Shown in pieces: positions 25,155-34,555 of a stretch of DNA of 64,000 nucleotides. The notes under the pieces were generated by a model. The model was not told where the DNA came from. It made no database searches and saw nothing but the letters and a program-made list of their open reading frames with translations. The translations under genes and the position numbers were made by a program. Location of the stretch: assembly GCA_965216695.1 (NCBI GenBank), contig OZ244212.1, forward strand, positions 4,216,001 through 4,280,000, given 5' to 3'. The stretch's first letter is position 1. Every line of letters starts with the position of its first letter. Source of the DNA: G965216695 sp965216695 (GTDB lineage: Bacteria > Pseudomonadota > Gammaproteobacteria > Pseudomonadales > Azotimanducaceae).

Positions 25155-27530
25155 TCAGAAGCGATAGCTGACGCTTGCGCCTATCACGCGCGGATGCGGA
25201 CGCAATCGGATACCGCTAGCGCCAAAGTTTTCCTGGGTTCCGGTGTAATACTCCTCGTCCGTTAGATTTTCTACGAATGCGGTCAACGACCACGTGTCGA
25301 GGTCCCAGCCGGCGCGAATATTGATCAGGTCGTAGTCCGGGCTGTGGTAGGGAAACTCACCGACGATTGCGCGAACCAGGCCCTGGTTGGGTGACGGGCC
25401 GCGGGTCTGCTCGTTGGTGAGTCCCTCTACGTCGGAATACTGACCGTCGCGCGCGATGTACTCGGCGCGAACCCATACTTCGCCATCGCTAACGGGCCAG
25501 GCATACTCGGCCCACAGGTTGACCGTATATTCGGGCGCTTTCGGCAGGCGCTCGCCCTTCAACTCAACCACGAAACCGCCGGTGATCTCCGCGGTGGAAT
25601 CGCTGGTAATTTCTGTGTCCAACAGCCCGATCGTTGCGCCAACGCTGAACTGGTCCGTTAGCAGCGCGACCCATTCAACCTCGATTCCCAGCGCTTCGGC
25701 GTCGTCGACGTTTACGGTCTGCTCGAAGTTGGACGAGAGGTCTCCGGGTGTCAGGAAGCGAAAGGCTTCGAGTTGCAGGTCGCTCCAATCGAGGTAGAAC
25801 ACCGCCGCGTTGAGTCGCATGCGGCGATCGTAGAACTCGCTCTTGAAACCCACCTCGTAGTTCCACAGGGTCTCTTCGTCGAATGGAACGATGAAGGGAT
25901 CGCTGTTGGGCGTGTTGGTGTTGTTGCCCACGCTACTACCGCCTGCCTTATATCCTTTCGATATCGTTGCGTACACGTTGGTGGTTTCGTGCAGCCGATA
26001 GCGGATGCCGAACCGGGGTGCGAAGTCGTCGAAGGATTCTTTCGCAGACGCTGGTGGGCGGGCGAAATTTCCGAAGCTGCCGAAGAATCCGGCCGTGGGC
26101 GGAGGCGACGGTGGATCGACCGGCGCAATGCCGAACGCGACCACTTCGTTGGTCACGTCGTCGCTGGTGTACCGCGCACCTACGATTACGTCGAGTGCGT
26201 CGCTCGGACTCCAGGTCAGATCGCCGAATACTGCGAGCGACTCGACCTCGAAATTCTTGCTGTTTCGCGCCAGTCCCAGCCCTGGAGGGAACGGCGGCAG
26301 AAAACCGATACCGTTGATTGTGGCTGTGGGGTCGGACGATACCGCCACATTGTTCTGTTGTTCCTGATCGTCCTCCGCGTAGAGAATTCCCGCCACCCAG
26401 CTTACGTTCTCGTTCACGCCTTCCAGCCGGAACTCGGTGCTCCACGACTGGCCTTCGTAGAGGTTGTCTCGCGAGAGTACATCCACGCCACCGATCAGAT
26501 CGTTGTCGAACAGGCGTTCCTGTTCGGCATCTACCAAACCGGTCACCCACTTCAGCGTGAGCCGGTCGTTGATCGCATGGGTGAGTTTCACGACCAATAC
26601 GTTGCTTTCCAGCTCATTGTGTTCGTCCAGGTCGTGCGACAGCTCGTTGCGGTTGTCGGGCCAGAAACCCGTACCGGGATCGATCGCGCTGGTGATGCCC
26701 AGCGTGTCTACGGTGTCCAGATCGAGTACGCCGGACGGAACGTTCTCGTCGGTGCCCTGTTCTTCGTCGGAGTAGATCCAGGTTACATCCAGTGTCGTTG
26801 CGTCGCTTAGATCCCAGCGGGCGCGTAGGCGTGCCATCATGTATTCATGGCCGCTGTCGTTCTCGCCGCTTGGATTGATGTTCTCCACCAGCCCGGAGCT
26901 GTCTTCGTACAACAGTGTTCCCCGTACGGCGAAGGTGTCTGACACGGGCAGGTTCAGGGTACCCGCAATATTGAACATCTCTCCGGCATTGTCGTACCCC
27001 TCGCCGCCAATCCGGATACTGCCTTCTACCTCGTCCGTTGGTGCGCGCGTCGTAAGGTTGAGGGCGCCGCCGAGGGAGTTGCGGCCGAATAGCGTTCCCT
27101 GAGGTCCACGGAGCACTTCGACCCGTTCCATATCCGGCAGGAAGGGATTCGCAACCTGGTTCGGAACGGATGCGACGCTGAATTCATCAAGGTAGATGCC
27201 TATCGAGTTGATGAACGCGTTCTCGCCCGACACCAGGTTGTTTACGCCGCGTACCGCAACGCCAAGTCCGCGGCTGCCGGATTGCCCGTCCTCAGTGAAA
27301 CTCACGTTCGGAGTGCGGGCGAGGTAGTCGACGGCACCGGTAATATTCGATTTTTCGAGCTCTGCGCCGGTGAATGCTGTTACTGCAATTGGAACGTCCT
27401 GAACGTTCTGCGCGCGTCGCTGTGCGGTTACGACGATCTCTTCGAGCACCGCGTCCTGCGCGAGTACGCTGGCGGGTGCGGCGGTTACGATCATCGCGCC
27501 AACGACGCATGCGTAAATGGTGTATCTCAT
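25155..27530 (-). CDS. TonB-dependent outer-membrane receptor
   Basis: The 791-residue receptor carries a signal peptide (MRYTIYACVVGAMIVTAAPASVLAQ), a TonB box LEEIVVTAQRRAQNVQDVPI, a plug with MERVEVLRGPQGTLFGRNSLGGALN and a barrel ending in VSYRF. FSIGSAYKAGG-like 'ISKGYKAGGSSVGNNT' and 'NYEVGFKSEFYDRRMRLNAAVF' strands are typical of the group. It is 208 bases downstream of an SDR gene on the same strand. The ligand is not known. Confidence 0.93.
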   Translation of the reverse strand: MRYTIYACVVGAMIVTAAPASVLAQDAVLEEIVVTAQRRAQNVQDVPIAVTAFTGAELEKSNITGAVDYLARTPNVSFTEDGQSGSRGLGVAVRGVNNLVSGENAFINSIGIYLDEFSVASVPNQVANPFLPDMERVEVLRGPQGTLFGRNSLGGALNLTTRAPTDEVEGSIRIGGEGYDNAGEMFNIAGTLNLPVSDTFAVRGTLLYEDSSGLVENINPSGENDSGHEYMMARLRARWDLSDATTLDVTWIYSDEEQGTDENVPSGVLDLDTVDTLGITSAIDPGTGFWPDNRNELSHDLDEHNELESNVLVVKLTHAINDRLTLKWVTGLVDAEQERLFDNDLIGGVDVLSRDNLYEGQSWSTEFRLEGVNENVSWVAGILYAEDDQEQQNNVAVSSDPTATINGIGFLPPFPPGLGLARNSKNFEVESLAVFGDLTWSPSDALDVIVGARYTSDDVTNEVVAFGIAPVDPPSPPPTAGFFGSFGNFARPPASAKESFDDFAPRFGIRYRLHETTNVYATISKGYKAGGSSVGNNTNTPNSDPFIVPFDEETLWNYEVGFKSEFYDRRMRLNAAVFYLDWSDLQLEAFRFLTPGDLSSNFEQTVNVDDAEALGIEVEWVALLTDQFSVGATIGLLDTEITSDSTAEITGGFVVELKGERLPKAPEYTVNLWAEYAWPVSDGEVWVRAEYIARDGQYSDVEGLTNEQTRGPSPNQGLVRAIVGEFPYHSPDYDLINIRAGWDLDTWSLTAFVENLTDEEYYTGTQENFGASGIRLRPHPRVIGASVSYRF

Positions 27531-27738
27531 GAAAGGTCCCCTTGCTCAGTGTCGGTGGTTCGCTGCTGGTGGCGAATAGCGTGCCATTGATGCCGTAGAC
27601 CCTCGAAGGATCGGATGACTCCATTTGCACGCGTCATGCGCCCGAACCACCTTTCCAATAGTTTATGCCTGAACTAATTTGTCATGCAATCCGTCTTGTA
27701 GGGCGATGCGATCCAAACCGCGAGGAGAGCTGCGATAA

Positions 27739-28575
27739 TCACGAACGTTGAAGATCCGCGAGGTACGCATCCCGCTCTTTCCAAGTAAGACCACGCAGAT
27801 GGTTACTCACTTGTTCGGCCTGAGTGCCAACCACCTGCATGAAATCCGGTCGCGGCGTTTCGATGATCGACTGCAGAGCCAAGGCGAGATGGCGCGGATC
27901 GCCCTCAGTGCGACGCGGATCGTTACCCGTGCCTCCAGCCCTTGAATGCTGCGCGTGCAGGCGCGCGTTCAGCGCCCGGTAAGGTGAATGGACGTCCTGC
28001 GGCACCGAATCTGCGAGTTTACCGGCCAACGGCGTTGCGTAGGCACCAAAAATTACGCAGCAGACGTCGATGCCGAACGGGGCGACTTCGAATCTCAGGC
28101 TTTCGCTTGCCCGCATCAGCGCGGCCTTGCTTGCGGCGTAGGCACCGTCGCCGGCGAGGCCGGCCAGTGCCGACAGTGAACTTACATTCAGAATGGTTCC
28201 GGACCCTCTCTCTCGCATTGTCGGCAACACGGCCCGAACGAGCTGTATCGGCGCGAGGAGGTTAACCTGCATCAGACGCAACAGTGCGGCGTTGGAGGTT
28301 TCTTCGATGCTGCCAGCAACCGCGTCTCCGGCGTTGTTGATCAACACGTCGACAGGCGGACCATCACTGATCCAGCCGGTAGGGTCGGGGTTGGAGAGAT
28401 CGCCCCGTACACTCCGCAGGTGCCGCGCATGGGCGGCGAATTGCTGACGTAACAGCGTTTCGGACTGCTTGGTGCGGGCCAGCGCGGTCACGTCGTAGCC
28501 CGCCTGCAGCAGCACTCCCGTCGTCGCGTTGCCGATTCCCGATCCCGCACCGGTAATGAACGCGTGCCTGCGCAT
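27739..28575 (-). CDS. Short-chain dehydrogenase/reductase
   Basis: The 278-residue SDR has the classical signature: TGAGSGIG (9-15), NNAG, S-x12-Y-A-A-S-K, and PFGIDVCCVIFGAYATPL after the active site. It should oxidise or reduce a hydroxyl/keto group using NAD(P). It is divergent from the ThDP-enzyme operon, sharing an 82-base promoter region with a 14-base motif repeated near 38.6 kb. Substrate unknown. Confidence 0.9.
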   Translation of the reverse strand: MRRHAFITGAGSGIGNATTGVLLQAGYDVTALARTKQSETLLRQQFAAHARHLRSVRGDLSNPDPTGWISDGPPVDVLINNAGDAVAGSIEETSNAALLRLMQVNLLAPIQLVRAVLPTMRERGSGTILNVSSLSALAGLAGDGAYAASKAALMRASESLRFEVAPFGIDVCCVIFGAYATPLAGKLADSVPQDVHSPYRALNARLHAQHSRAGGTGNDPRRTEGDPRHLALALQSIIETPRPDFMQVVGTQAEQVSNHLRGLTWKERDAYLADLQRS

Positions 28576-28614
28576 CGTCGTGCCTTGCTCGGTTGTTCGA
28601 GTTTAAAAAATTGG

Positions 28615-28631
28615 TTTATATTTAAACATAT
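28615..28631. promoter_or_regulatory. Candidate MarR-type operator between SDR and ThDP operon
   Basis: GTTTA and TAAAC (28614-28627, spacer TATT) form an inverted pair, and ATATTTAAACATAT at 28618-28631 is repeated exactly at 38579-38592. It lies 27 bases before the ATG of the ThDP-enzyme gene, which is in the same operon as a MarR gene. Autoregulation by that MarR is inferred. Confidence 0.5.
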
Positions 28632-28657
28632 TGGTTGTCACGTCCGACGGAGTTTTC

Positions 28658-30283
28658 ATGGCGCAGATGAGCGGCGGCGCCGCCATCGTACAGTCTCTGC
28701 TCGCAAACGGCGTGGACACGGTCTTCGGGCTGCCTGGGGGACAGCTCTACCACCTCTACGATGCGCTGCGCGAAGCGTCGTCCGATCTTCGCGTCGTCAC
28801 CGCACGGCATGAACAGGGTGCAGCCTATATGGCGTTCGGCTATGCCGCGTCCACCGGCCGCGTCGGCGTGTTCACGGTGGTTCCGGGGCCAGGGATTCTG
28901 AATGCCAGCGCCGCGTTGCTCACGGCGTACGGCTGCAATGAGAAAGTGTTGTGCGTAAGCGGCCAGATACCGTCGGTAGGCCTTGGAGTGGGCGCGGGGT
29001 ATCTCCACGAGTTGCCGGGTCAGCTGGAAATGATCCGGCATGTTACGAAACATGCCGAGCGTATCGATGCGCCGGAAGCGGCGCCGCAGGCGGTCAATCG
29101 TGCGTTCGAAGCGTTGCACTGCGGCCGCCCCCGTCCCGTTGAGATCGAGATGTGCATGGATGTGATGGAAGAGGTGGCTGACGTGGGTGATCCGACGTCG
29201 GCATCGATTCCGCAGGATGCATTAGCTGATCCTGACGCGATTGGACGTGCTGCCGACGTGTTGGCGCGTGCGCAGCAACCGCTGATCGTCGTTGGCGGTG
29301 GTGCGCGGGACGCCGGAGATGCGCTGCTCGCAATCGCTGAACGCCTGCAGGCGCCGGTGGGTGCGTTTCGCCAGGGTCGGGGAATCGTGTCCGACCGTCA
29401 TTATCTGAGTCTGACGTATCCCGGTATCCACCGACTCTGGAAACACGCAGATGCGGTGCTTGCAGTCGGCACGCGGTTGAAATATCCGCTGATGTACTGG
29501 GGACACCGGGATCTGCCGATCGTGCGTGTGGACATCGATCCGGAGGAGGTAACCCGACTGCATACGCCGGAGGTGGGCATCGTCGGCGATGCAGCCTGTG
29601 TGCTCGGACAGCTTGCGAATGCGTTGGAGTCGCGCGGCGGGAGGCGGCCGTCGCGTCGCGCGGAGCTCGAGGGTCTCAAGGGCGACATGGCGGAAGCGTT
29701 CGCTCGGATACAGCCGCAAGTAGACTTCCTGAACGTCATCCGCGACGAGCTGCCGGATGATGGCATTTTCGTCGACGAGATAACCCAGACGGGTTTCGCG
29801 TCCTGGTACGCGTTTCCGGTCTACCGGCCTCGGCAGCTGATATCGAGCGGGTACCAGGGGAACCTGGGTTATGGCTATGCGACCGCCGTTGGCGTGAAGG
29901 TAGCGAATCCGAATCGGAAGGTTGTTCAGATTACCGGCGACGGCGGCTTTCTGTACAACGCGCAAGAGATGTCCACCGCGGTCGCGCAGCGGCTCGATCT
30001 CGTGACGATACTCTTCGCCGATGGCCGTTTTGGCAACGTGCACCGCGATCAAAGGCGTCACTTCGGAGACAACGGAAACTTCGCAGATAATTTGACGAAT
30101 CCGGATTTTGAAGCGCTGGCGGCGAGCTATGGGGTCGCTCCGTACGCGGCGCATGATGCAGAGTCGTTGCGCGTCGTGTTACGCGAGGCATTGCAGGCGT
30201 CGGGGCCCAGTCTGATTGTGGTGCGGGTCGGCGAAATGGCGAGTCCGTGGGAGTTCATCGCGCTGGGGCAGGTACGGCCTTGA
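28658..30283 (+). CDS. Thiamine diphosphate-dependent enzyme (acetolactate synthase-like large subunit)
   Basis: The 541-residue protein has three ThDP-enzyme domains: an N-terminal Pyr domain with the catalytic E52 in ARHEQGAAYMAFGYA, a middle domain, and a C-terminal PP domain with the GDG motif (ITGDGGFLYNAQEMSTA). The family-typical asparagine near the end of the GDGxN region reads FADGRFGN. It likely decarboxylates or carboligates a 2-oxoacid; true acetolactate synthesis is not implied. I chose ATG 28658 (GGAG 6 bases before). Its TGA overlaps the TTG of the aminotransferase, so a 2-oxoacid may be handed between them. Confidence 0.88.
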   Translation: MAQMSGGAAIVQSLLANGVDTVFGLPGGQLYHLYDALREASSDLRVVTARHEQGAAYMAFGYAASTGRVGVFTVVPGPGILNASAALLTAYGCNEKVLCVSGQIPSVGLGVGAGYLHELPGQLEMIRHVTKHAERIDAPEAAPQAVNRAFEALHCGRPRPVEIEMCMDVMEEVADVGDPTSASIPQDALADPDAIGRAADVLARAQQPLIVVGGGARDAGDALLAIAERLQAPVGAFRQGRGIVSDRHYLSLTYPGIHRLWKHADAVLAVGTRLKYPLMYWGHRDLPIVRVDIDPEEVTRLHTPEVGIVGDAACVLGQLANALESRGGRRPSRRAELEGLKGDMAEAFARIQPQVDFLNVIRDELPDDGIFVDEITQTGFASWYAFPVYRPRQLISSGYQGNLGYGYATAVGVKVANPNRKVVQITGDGGFLYNAQEMSTAVAQRLDLVTILFADGRFGNVHRDQRRHFGDNGNFADNLTNPDFEALAASYGVAPYAAHDAESLRVVLREALQASGPSLIVVRVGEMASPWEFIALGQVRP

Positions 30284-31368
30284 CTGCGCCGGAACTCGCC
30301 CCGGGACTCGTGTCCGTTAAACCGTACGTACAGGGAAAGAGCGCTTTGGCATCTCAGGAAAATCCAATCAAACTTTCGAGTAACGAGTCGGCGCTTGGAC
30401 CGAGCCCGTCAGCGCTATCCGCGTTCGAATCGGTCGCAAAAACGGTACACCGTTATCCCGATGGCACGCAGAGTGCGCTGCGTTCTGCAATCGCCGAGGT
30501 GTATTGCGTGCCGGACCAGAACATTGTCTGCGGCAACGGTTCGGAGGAGCTGATCTCGCTCGCGTTACGTTGTTTCGTGCGAGCGGGCGACGAGGTTGTA
30601 TTGACACGCAATCACTTCGTAATGTGCCCGATCTACGCGGCCGCTCAGGACGCGAACGTCGTGTACGCGCCAGAGCGCGACAAAGTCGTTAACGTGGACC
30701 GAATTCTTGAAGTGATCTCGCCGCGCACACGCGCGGTGATCGTCGCCAATCCGAACAACCCGACAGGGACATACGTGCCCGCCCGAGAGATTGACCGATT
30801 GGTGGGTTCTGTACCGCCCGAGGTGCTCGTGATTCTCGACGGCGCGTACGCAGAGTATGTGGTTGCCAAGGACTTCGACGACGGCGTCGCTCATGCACTG
30901 TCCCGGCCAAACGTAATGGTCACCCATACGTTTTCGAAGATATACGGGCTCGCGGGACTCAGAGTCGGTTGGGCCGTTGCTGGTGCCCCGATCCTTGATG
31001 CGATCAACCGTCTGCGAACGCCGTTCAACGTCAGTTCGGCGGCGCAGGCCGCGGCCGCGGCAGCCGTATCGGACCAGGCGTTCGTTGCGCGCGCACGCGA
31101 ACACAACCGTCGTGCGCTTGACGAACTGATTCCTGCGATTCGGTCGTTGGGTTTTGCAGTAACCGACAGCGTCGCGAACTTTTACCTGGTCGATGTTTCG
31201 ACAATCGATGGCGCGGACACCACGTCCGTTGCCGCGGCACTCGAGGACGGAGGTGTGATTCCCCGACCGGCTGGGCCCGATGGGTTGCTGCGCATCACGG
31301 TGGGAACGGACGAAGAAAACGCACGCGTTCTGAAGCTGTTGCGCAACTATCGGAAGCGATTGCCATGA
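30280..31368 (+). CDS. Histidinol-phosphate-aminotransferase-like PLP enzyme
   Basis: The 362-residue protein is a fold-type I aminotransferase of the HisC group: IKLSSNESALGPSPSAL, VANPNNPTGTYVP, and THTFSK220IYGLAGLRVGW with the PLP-binding lysine. The family includes enzymes for other amino acids, so the name is not a function. It starts with TTG at 30280 overlapping the TGA of the ThDP gene, and its stop overlaps the MarR start (ATGA). In this operon it most likely interconverts an amino acid and the 2-oxoacid used by the ThDP enzyme. Confidence 0.87.
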   Translation: MTAPELAPGLVSVKPYVQGKSALASQENPIKLSSNESALGPSPSALSAFESVAKTVHRYPDGTQSALRSAIAEVYCVPDQNIVCGNGSEELISLALRCFVRAGDEVVLTRNHFVMCPIYAAAQDANVVYAPERDKVVNVDRILEVISPRTRAVIVANPNNPTGTYVPAREIDRLVGSVPPEVLVILDGAYAEYVVAKDFDDGVAHALSRPNVMVTHTFSKIYGLAGLRVGWAVAGAPILDAINRLRTPFNVSSAAQAAAAAAVSDQAFVARAREHNRRALDELIPAIRSLGFAVTDSVANFYLVDVSTIDGADTTSVAAALEDGGVIPRPAGPDGLLRITVGTDEENARVLKLLRNYRKRLP

Positions 31369-31838
31369 GCGATAACCTGTTTCGATCTATGGCGCTCGAC
31401 GAGGATGGGTTGAGCGTACCGGTGCAAGCCTGGTTCTCGCTTGTAAGCGGTTTCACCGTGGTTGAACGGGATCTGCGCACCATGCTTATGGAATCGTTCG
31501 ATCTGAGCGTGCCGCGGTTCGACGTGCTTACCGCACTTGCGCATGCGCGCTCGGGAGTGAGCATGAGCGAACTGGCTGCGCTGCTCGTGGTCAGCAAGGG
31601 CAACGTCACAGGGGTCGTGCGGCGCCTCGAATCCGATGGCTATGTCGTGCGCGGAACGGCTCGCAACGATCGGCGCGTACAACGGGTACGGCTTACCCCT
31701 GCGGGGCGGCGTCTCTGGCAGCGTGCGTTCAAAGCGTACCAGCGCGTTGTTGCAGAGAAGCTCGACGCAATGACGGAGCGGCAGTTGGGTGTACTGATAC
31801 GGCAGTTGGCCGGCATTACGTCGCAGGGCACAGAGTGA
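31365..31838 (+). CDS. MarR-family transcription regulator
   Basis: The 157-residue protein has the MarR winged helix: MLMESFDLSVPRFDVLTALAHARSGVSMSELAALLVVSKGNVTGVVRRLESDGYVVRGTARNDRRVQRVRLTPAG, with the family DRR wing motif. It is embedded in the operon with ATGA overlaps on both sides. Candidate operators repeat at 28618 and 38579. It probably senses an operon metabolite, phenolic acid or other ligand. Confidence 0.93.
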   Translation: MSDNLFRSMALDEDGLSVPVQAWFSLVSGFTVVERDLRTMLMESFDLSVPRFDVLTALAHARSGVSMSELAALLVVSKGNVTGVVRRLESDGYVVRGTARNDRRVQRVRLTPAGRRLWQRAFKAYQRVVAEKLDAMTERQLGVLIRQLAGITSQGTE

Positions 31839-32962
31839 TCGGCCCTGAAAACCATTTCGCACTGATAGCGGTGCTCGCTGGGCTTGCGTGCTTTGGTTTC
31901 TGGATCGATACCACGTCGGTGGGCAGAAAACTCTCAGGTGTGGTCTGGGTGATTACGCTCGGCATTTTACTCGCGAATGTTGGGGTTGTTCCGCTCGATG
32001 CGCCGCTGTACGGTTTCGTCGGGGGCACGCTCATGCCCCTCGCCATTCCAATGCTGCTGCTGAAAGCGGATCTTCGGCGGATCATCTCCGGCAGTGGTCG
32101 AGTGCTGATTGCGTTTGCTGTGGCGACGGCGGCGACCGTTCTGGGCGCGGTGTTAGGTTACTGGTTGTTTGATCTCGGGGACATGGGTGCCAGAGTCGCG
32201 GGAACCTATGCGGCCGGCTGGATTGGGGGTGCCGTAAATTTCGTGGCGGTGTCGGAAATGCTCGGGATGCAGCCGGAAGAGTTCAGTGTTGCGATCAGCG
32301 CGAGCAGCCCCGTAAGTGTGATCGCTCTGATCTGTCTCGTAGGCATGCCTTCGCTCGGATGGCTCTCGCGCCACCTCCCGTCCCGGTACGGTACCGATGA
32401 CGTAACAGATGGCGACATTCGCGTGGAACTCGACGCAATGCCGCTGATTCATACGGTCGCCGTGTTCGCGATCAGTGCATCCATCTGTGCGGTTGCGTCG
32501 ATCATTGCGGCGTACTTCGCGATTCCCCATTTTCATCTGCTTTTCGTAACACTGTTGTCGCTTGTGGTTGCAAACGTTGCACCGCAGCCCATGAGTCGTA
32601 TGCGTGGCGACTTCACACTCGGAATGCTGATCATGTTCGTGTTTTTCGCGATGATCGGGTGCAGTACGAACGCTACCGCGTTTCTCGGGCACGCGCTCGT
32701 GCTGTTCTTCTACGGCTTGTCGATCATCGCGGTGCATCTGGTTGTGGTAACGCTGGTGGGTCGTTTATTGAAACTCGACCTTGCTGAGATCGTTATCGCA
32801 TCGGCTGCTGCGATGGTGGGTCCGGCACCGGCCGCTGCGATCGCGTCAGCGCAGCGCTGGGGCACGCTCGTTACGCCTGCGCTGATGTGCGGCATTCTCG
32901 GCTACGCGGTCGCAAATTTCATCGGCCTGGCTCTGGGCACCGTGTTGGGGGCACAACCGTGA
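31835..32962 (+). CDS. DUF819-family membrane permease
   Basis: The 375-residue protein has about ten hydrophobic segments and family features such as GVVWVITLGILLANVGVVPLDAPLYGFVGGTLMPLAIPMLLLKADLRRI and GTYAAGWIGGAVNFVAVSEMLG. DUF819 carriers are poorly characterised inner-membrane proteins. The GTG start overlaps the MarR TGA (GTGA). In the operon it may import the substrate of the neighbouring enzymes. Confidence 0.85.
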   Translation: MIGPENHFALIAVLAGLACFGFWIDTTSVGRKLSGVVWVITLGILLANVGVVPLDAPLYGFVGGTLMPLAIPMLLLKADLRRIISGSGRVLIAFAVATAATVLGAVLGYWLFDLGDMGARVAGTYAAGWIGGAVNFVAVSEMLGMQPEEFSVAISASSPVSVIALICLVGMPSLGWLSRHLPSRYGTDDVTDGDIRVELDAMPLIHTVAVFAISASICAVASIIAAYFAIPHFHLLFVTLLSLVVANVAPQPMSRMRGDFTLGMLIMFVFFAMIGCSTNATAFLGHALVLFFYGLSIIAVHLVVVTLVGRLLKLDLAEIVIASAAAMVGPAPAAAIASAQRWGTLVTPALMCGILGYAVANFIGLALGTVLGAQP

Positions 32963-34542
32963 GTGAACATCGGACCTACGACGTTGTAGTCGCTGGCGGC
33001 GGCGTAAACGGCCTGGCTTGCGCCAGCATACTTGCGCTGGAGGGGCTCGAAGTCTGCGTCGTTGAACGCAATCCATGGGTAGGCGGCGGCGCCGTCACGC
33101 GCGAAGTAACCGAGCCGGGATTCCGCCACGACATGTTCGGTTCATCGCATGTGTGGATACACATCAACCAGGACTTCAAACGGTCTCTGGAACCGGAGCT
33201 TGCAAAGCACGGCCTGGAATACCTGTACCAGACCGATCACATTACCGGTCACCCGGATCGCACCGGCGGGCCGGGCATTGTGATCTATAAGAGTATCGAC
33301 AAGACGTGCGACAGCATCGCGCGCTATTCCGAGAAGGACGCCCGGCGTTATCGTGCGATCTATGACGACTTCCACCTGATACGCGACGGGGTTGTTAAAA
33401 ACTTCTTCTCGCCGCCGCAACCGCCCTCGACGATGGCCCGCGCAATGGAAACCTCGCACGAGGGGCTCGCGCGCCTTCAGGAGTTCTCACTGTCGGCACG
33501 GGCGTGGGTGGATTACAACTTCGAAAACGATTTCGTTAAATCGGTAATGCTGAATTGGGCGCTGGCACCTCAGATTCTTCCGGATCAGGAGGGGGCGGGT
33601 CAGTCGTTCTACGTAATGATTCCGTCCATTCACGATTTTGGTCAGGCAATCCCGCGCGGCGGTAGCCAGATGCTGCCTGAATCGATGCGGCGCTTTCTTC
33701 AAGCCAACGGCAATGATGTGCGTTTGGGCGTTCCGGTTGAACGGATCGTCGTTGAAAATGGACGCGCGGCGGGATTGGAACTGGCCGATGGCGCACGGCT
33801 GAGCGCGCGCCGCGCCGTGGTGTCGGCGCTCGAACCCAGGCAGACATTTCGTCGATTGATTGCGCCGGGACAGCTGGAAGACGCGTTTCTCGACAAGGTC
33901 GACCGGTACTCCTTCGGCAGAGTAACCATCTGCCGAGTGCATCTCGCACTGACGCAACCACCGCGTTTCGAAAACGGCGAGGACATGAGCCTGTGCGCGT
34001 TCCACAGAATCGTTGACTCTACCGAACAGCTGATACGGTTTTATGGCGAGATCGCGATGGGTGTGCCGCCGACCGATCCGTTTCTGTGGAGCGCCTGCTG
34101 GACGCTCGTCGACCCGTCGCGGGCACCCGAAGGGAAGCACACACTGATCTTCGATACGTTCGTTCCCAACTGGCTCGCGGATGGACGTGCCTGGGAGGAC
34201 ATCGGCACGGATTACGCCCGGAACGTGCTGCTGCCGAAGCTCAGACAGTACGTCCCGAACATCAGTGACGAAACCATTCTGGGGATGTATGTCGAAACCA
34301 AAGAAAGTCTGGAAGCCGCCAATCCGTCATTCGTCGACGGCACGACGAACGGCGGAGAGCGAATCGCTGCGCAGCTCGGTTACTTTCGCCCATTTCCCGG
34401 GTTTGCCCACTATCGCGCGCCGATTCGCGATCTCTACATGACGGGGCCGCATTGCCACCCCGGCGGCGGTATCTCGGCAATGGGAACGATTACAGCTCGC
34501 GTGATGCTCGACGACATGGGCATCCGCGCGGCGGAATTTTAG
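32959..34542 (+). CDS. Phytoene dehydrogenase-like FAD oxidoreductase
   Basis: The 527-residue flavoprotein starts with the FAD Rossmann motif VVVAGGGVNGLACASILALEG (13-18) and includes TRRAVVSALEPRQTF and a C-terminal GPHCHPGGGISAMGTITARVML flavin-contact block. It belongs to the phytoene-desaturase-like/PYROXD2-type amine oxidase superfamily. Its substrate is unknown; carotenoid synthesis is unlikely in this setting. I chose GTG 32959, which overlaps the TGA of the DUF819 gene. It sits between a permease and an amidase in a catabolic operon, so oxidation of an amine- or ene-containing compound is plausible. Confidence 0.86.
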   Translation: MSEHRTYDVVVAGGGVNGLACASILALEGLEVCVVERNPWVGGGAVTREVTEPGFRHDMFGSSHVWIHINQDFKRSLEPELAKHGLEYLYQTDHITGHPDRTGGPGIVIYKSIDKTCDSIARYSEKDARRYRAIYDDFHLIRDGVVKNFFSPPQPPSTMARAMETSHEGLARLQEFSLSARAWVDYNFENDFVKSVMLNWALAPQILPDQEGAGQSFYVMIPSIHDFGQAIPRGGSQMLPESMRRFLQANGNDVRLGVPVERIVVENGRAAGLELADGARLSARRAVVSALEPRQTFRRLIAPGQLEDAFLDKVDRYSFGRVTICRVHLALTQPPRFENGEDMSLCAFHRIVDSTEQLIRFYGEIAMGVPPTDPFLWSACWTLVDPSRAPEGKHTLIFDTFVPNWLADGRAWEDIGTDYARNVLLPKLRQYVPNISDETILGMYVETKESLEAANPSFVDGTTNGGERIAAQLGYFRPFPGFAHYRAPIRDLYMTGPHCHPGGGISAMGTITARVMLDDMGIRAAEF

Positions 34543-34555
34543 CAGGAGAATATTC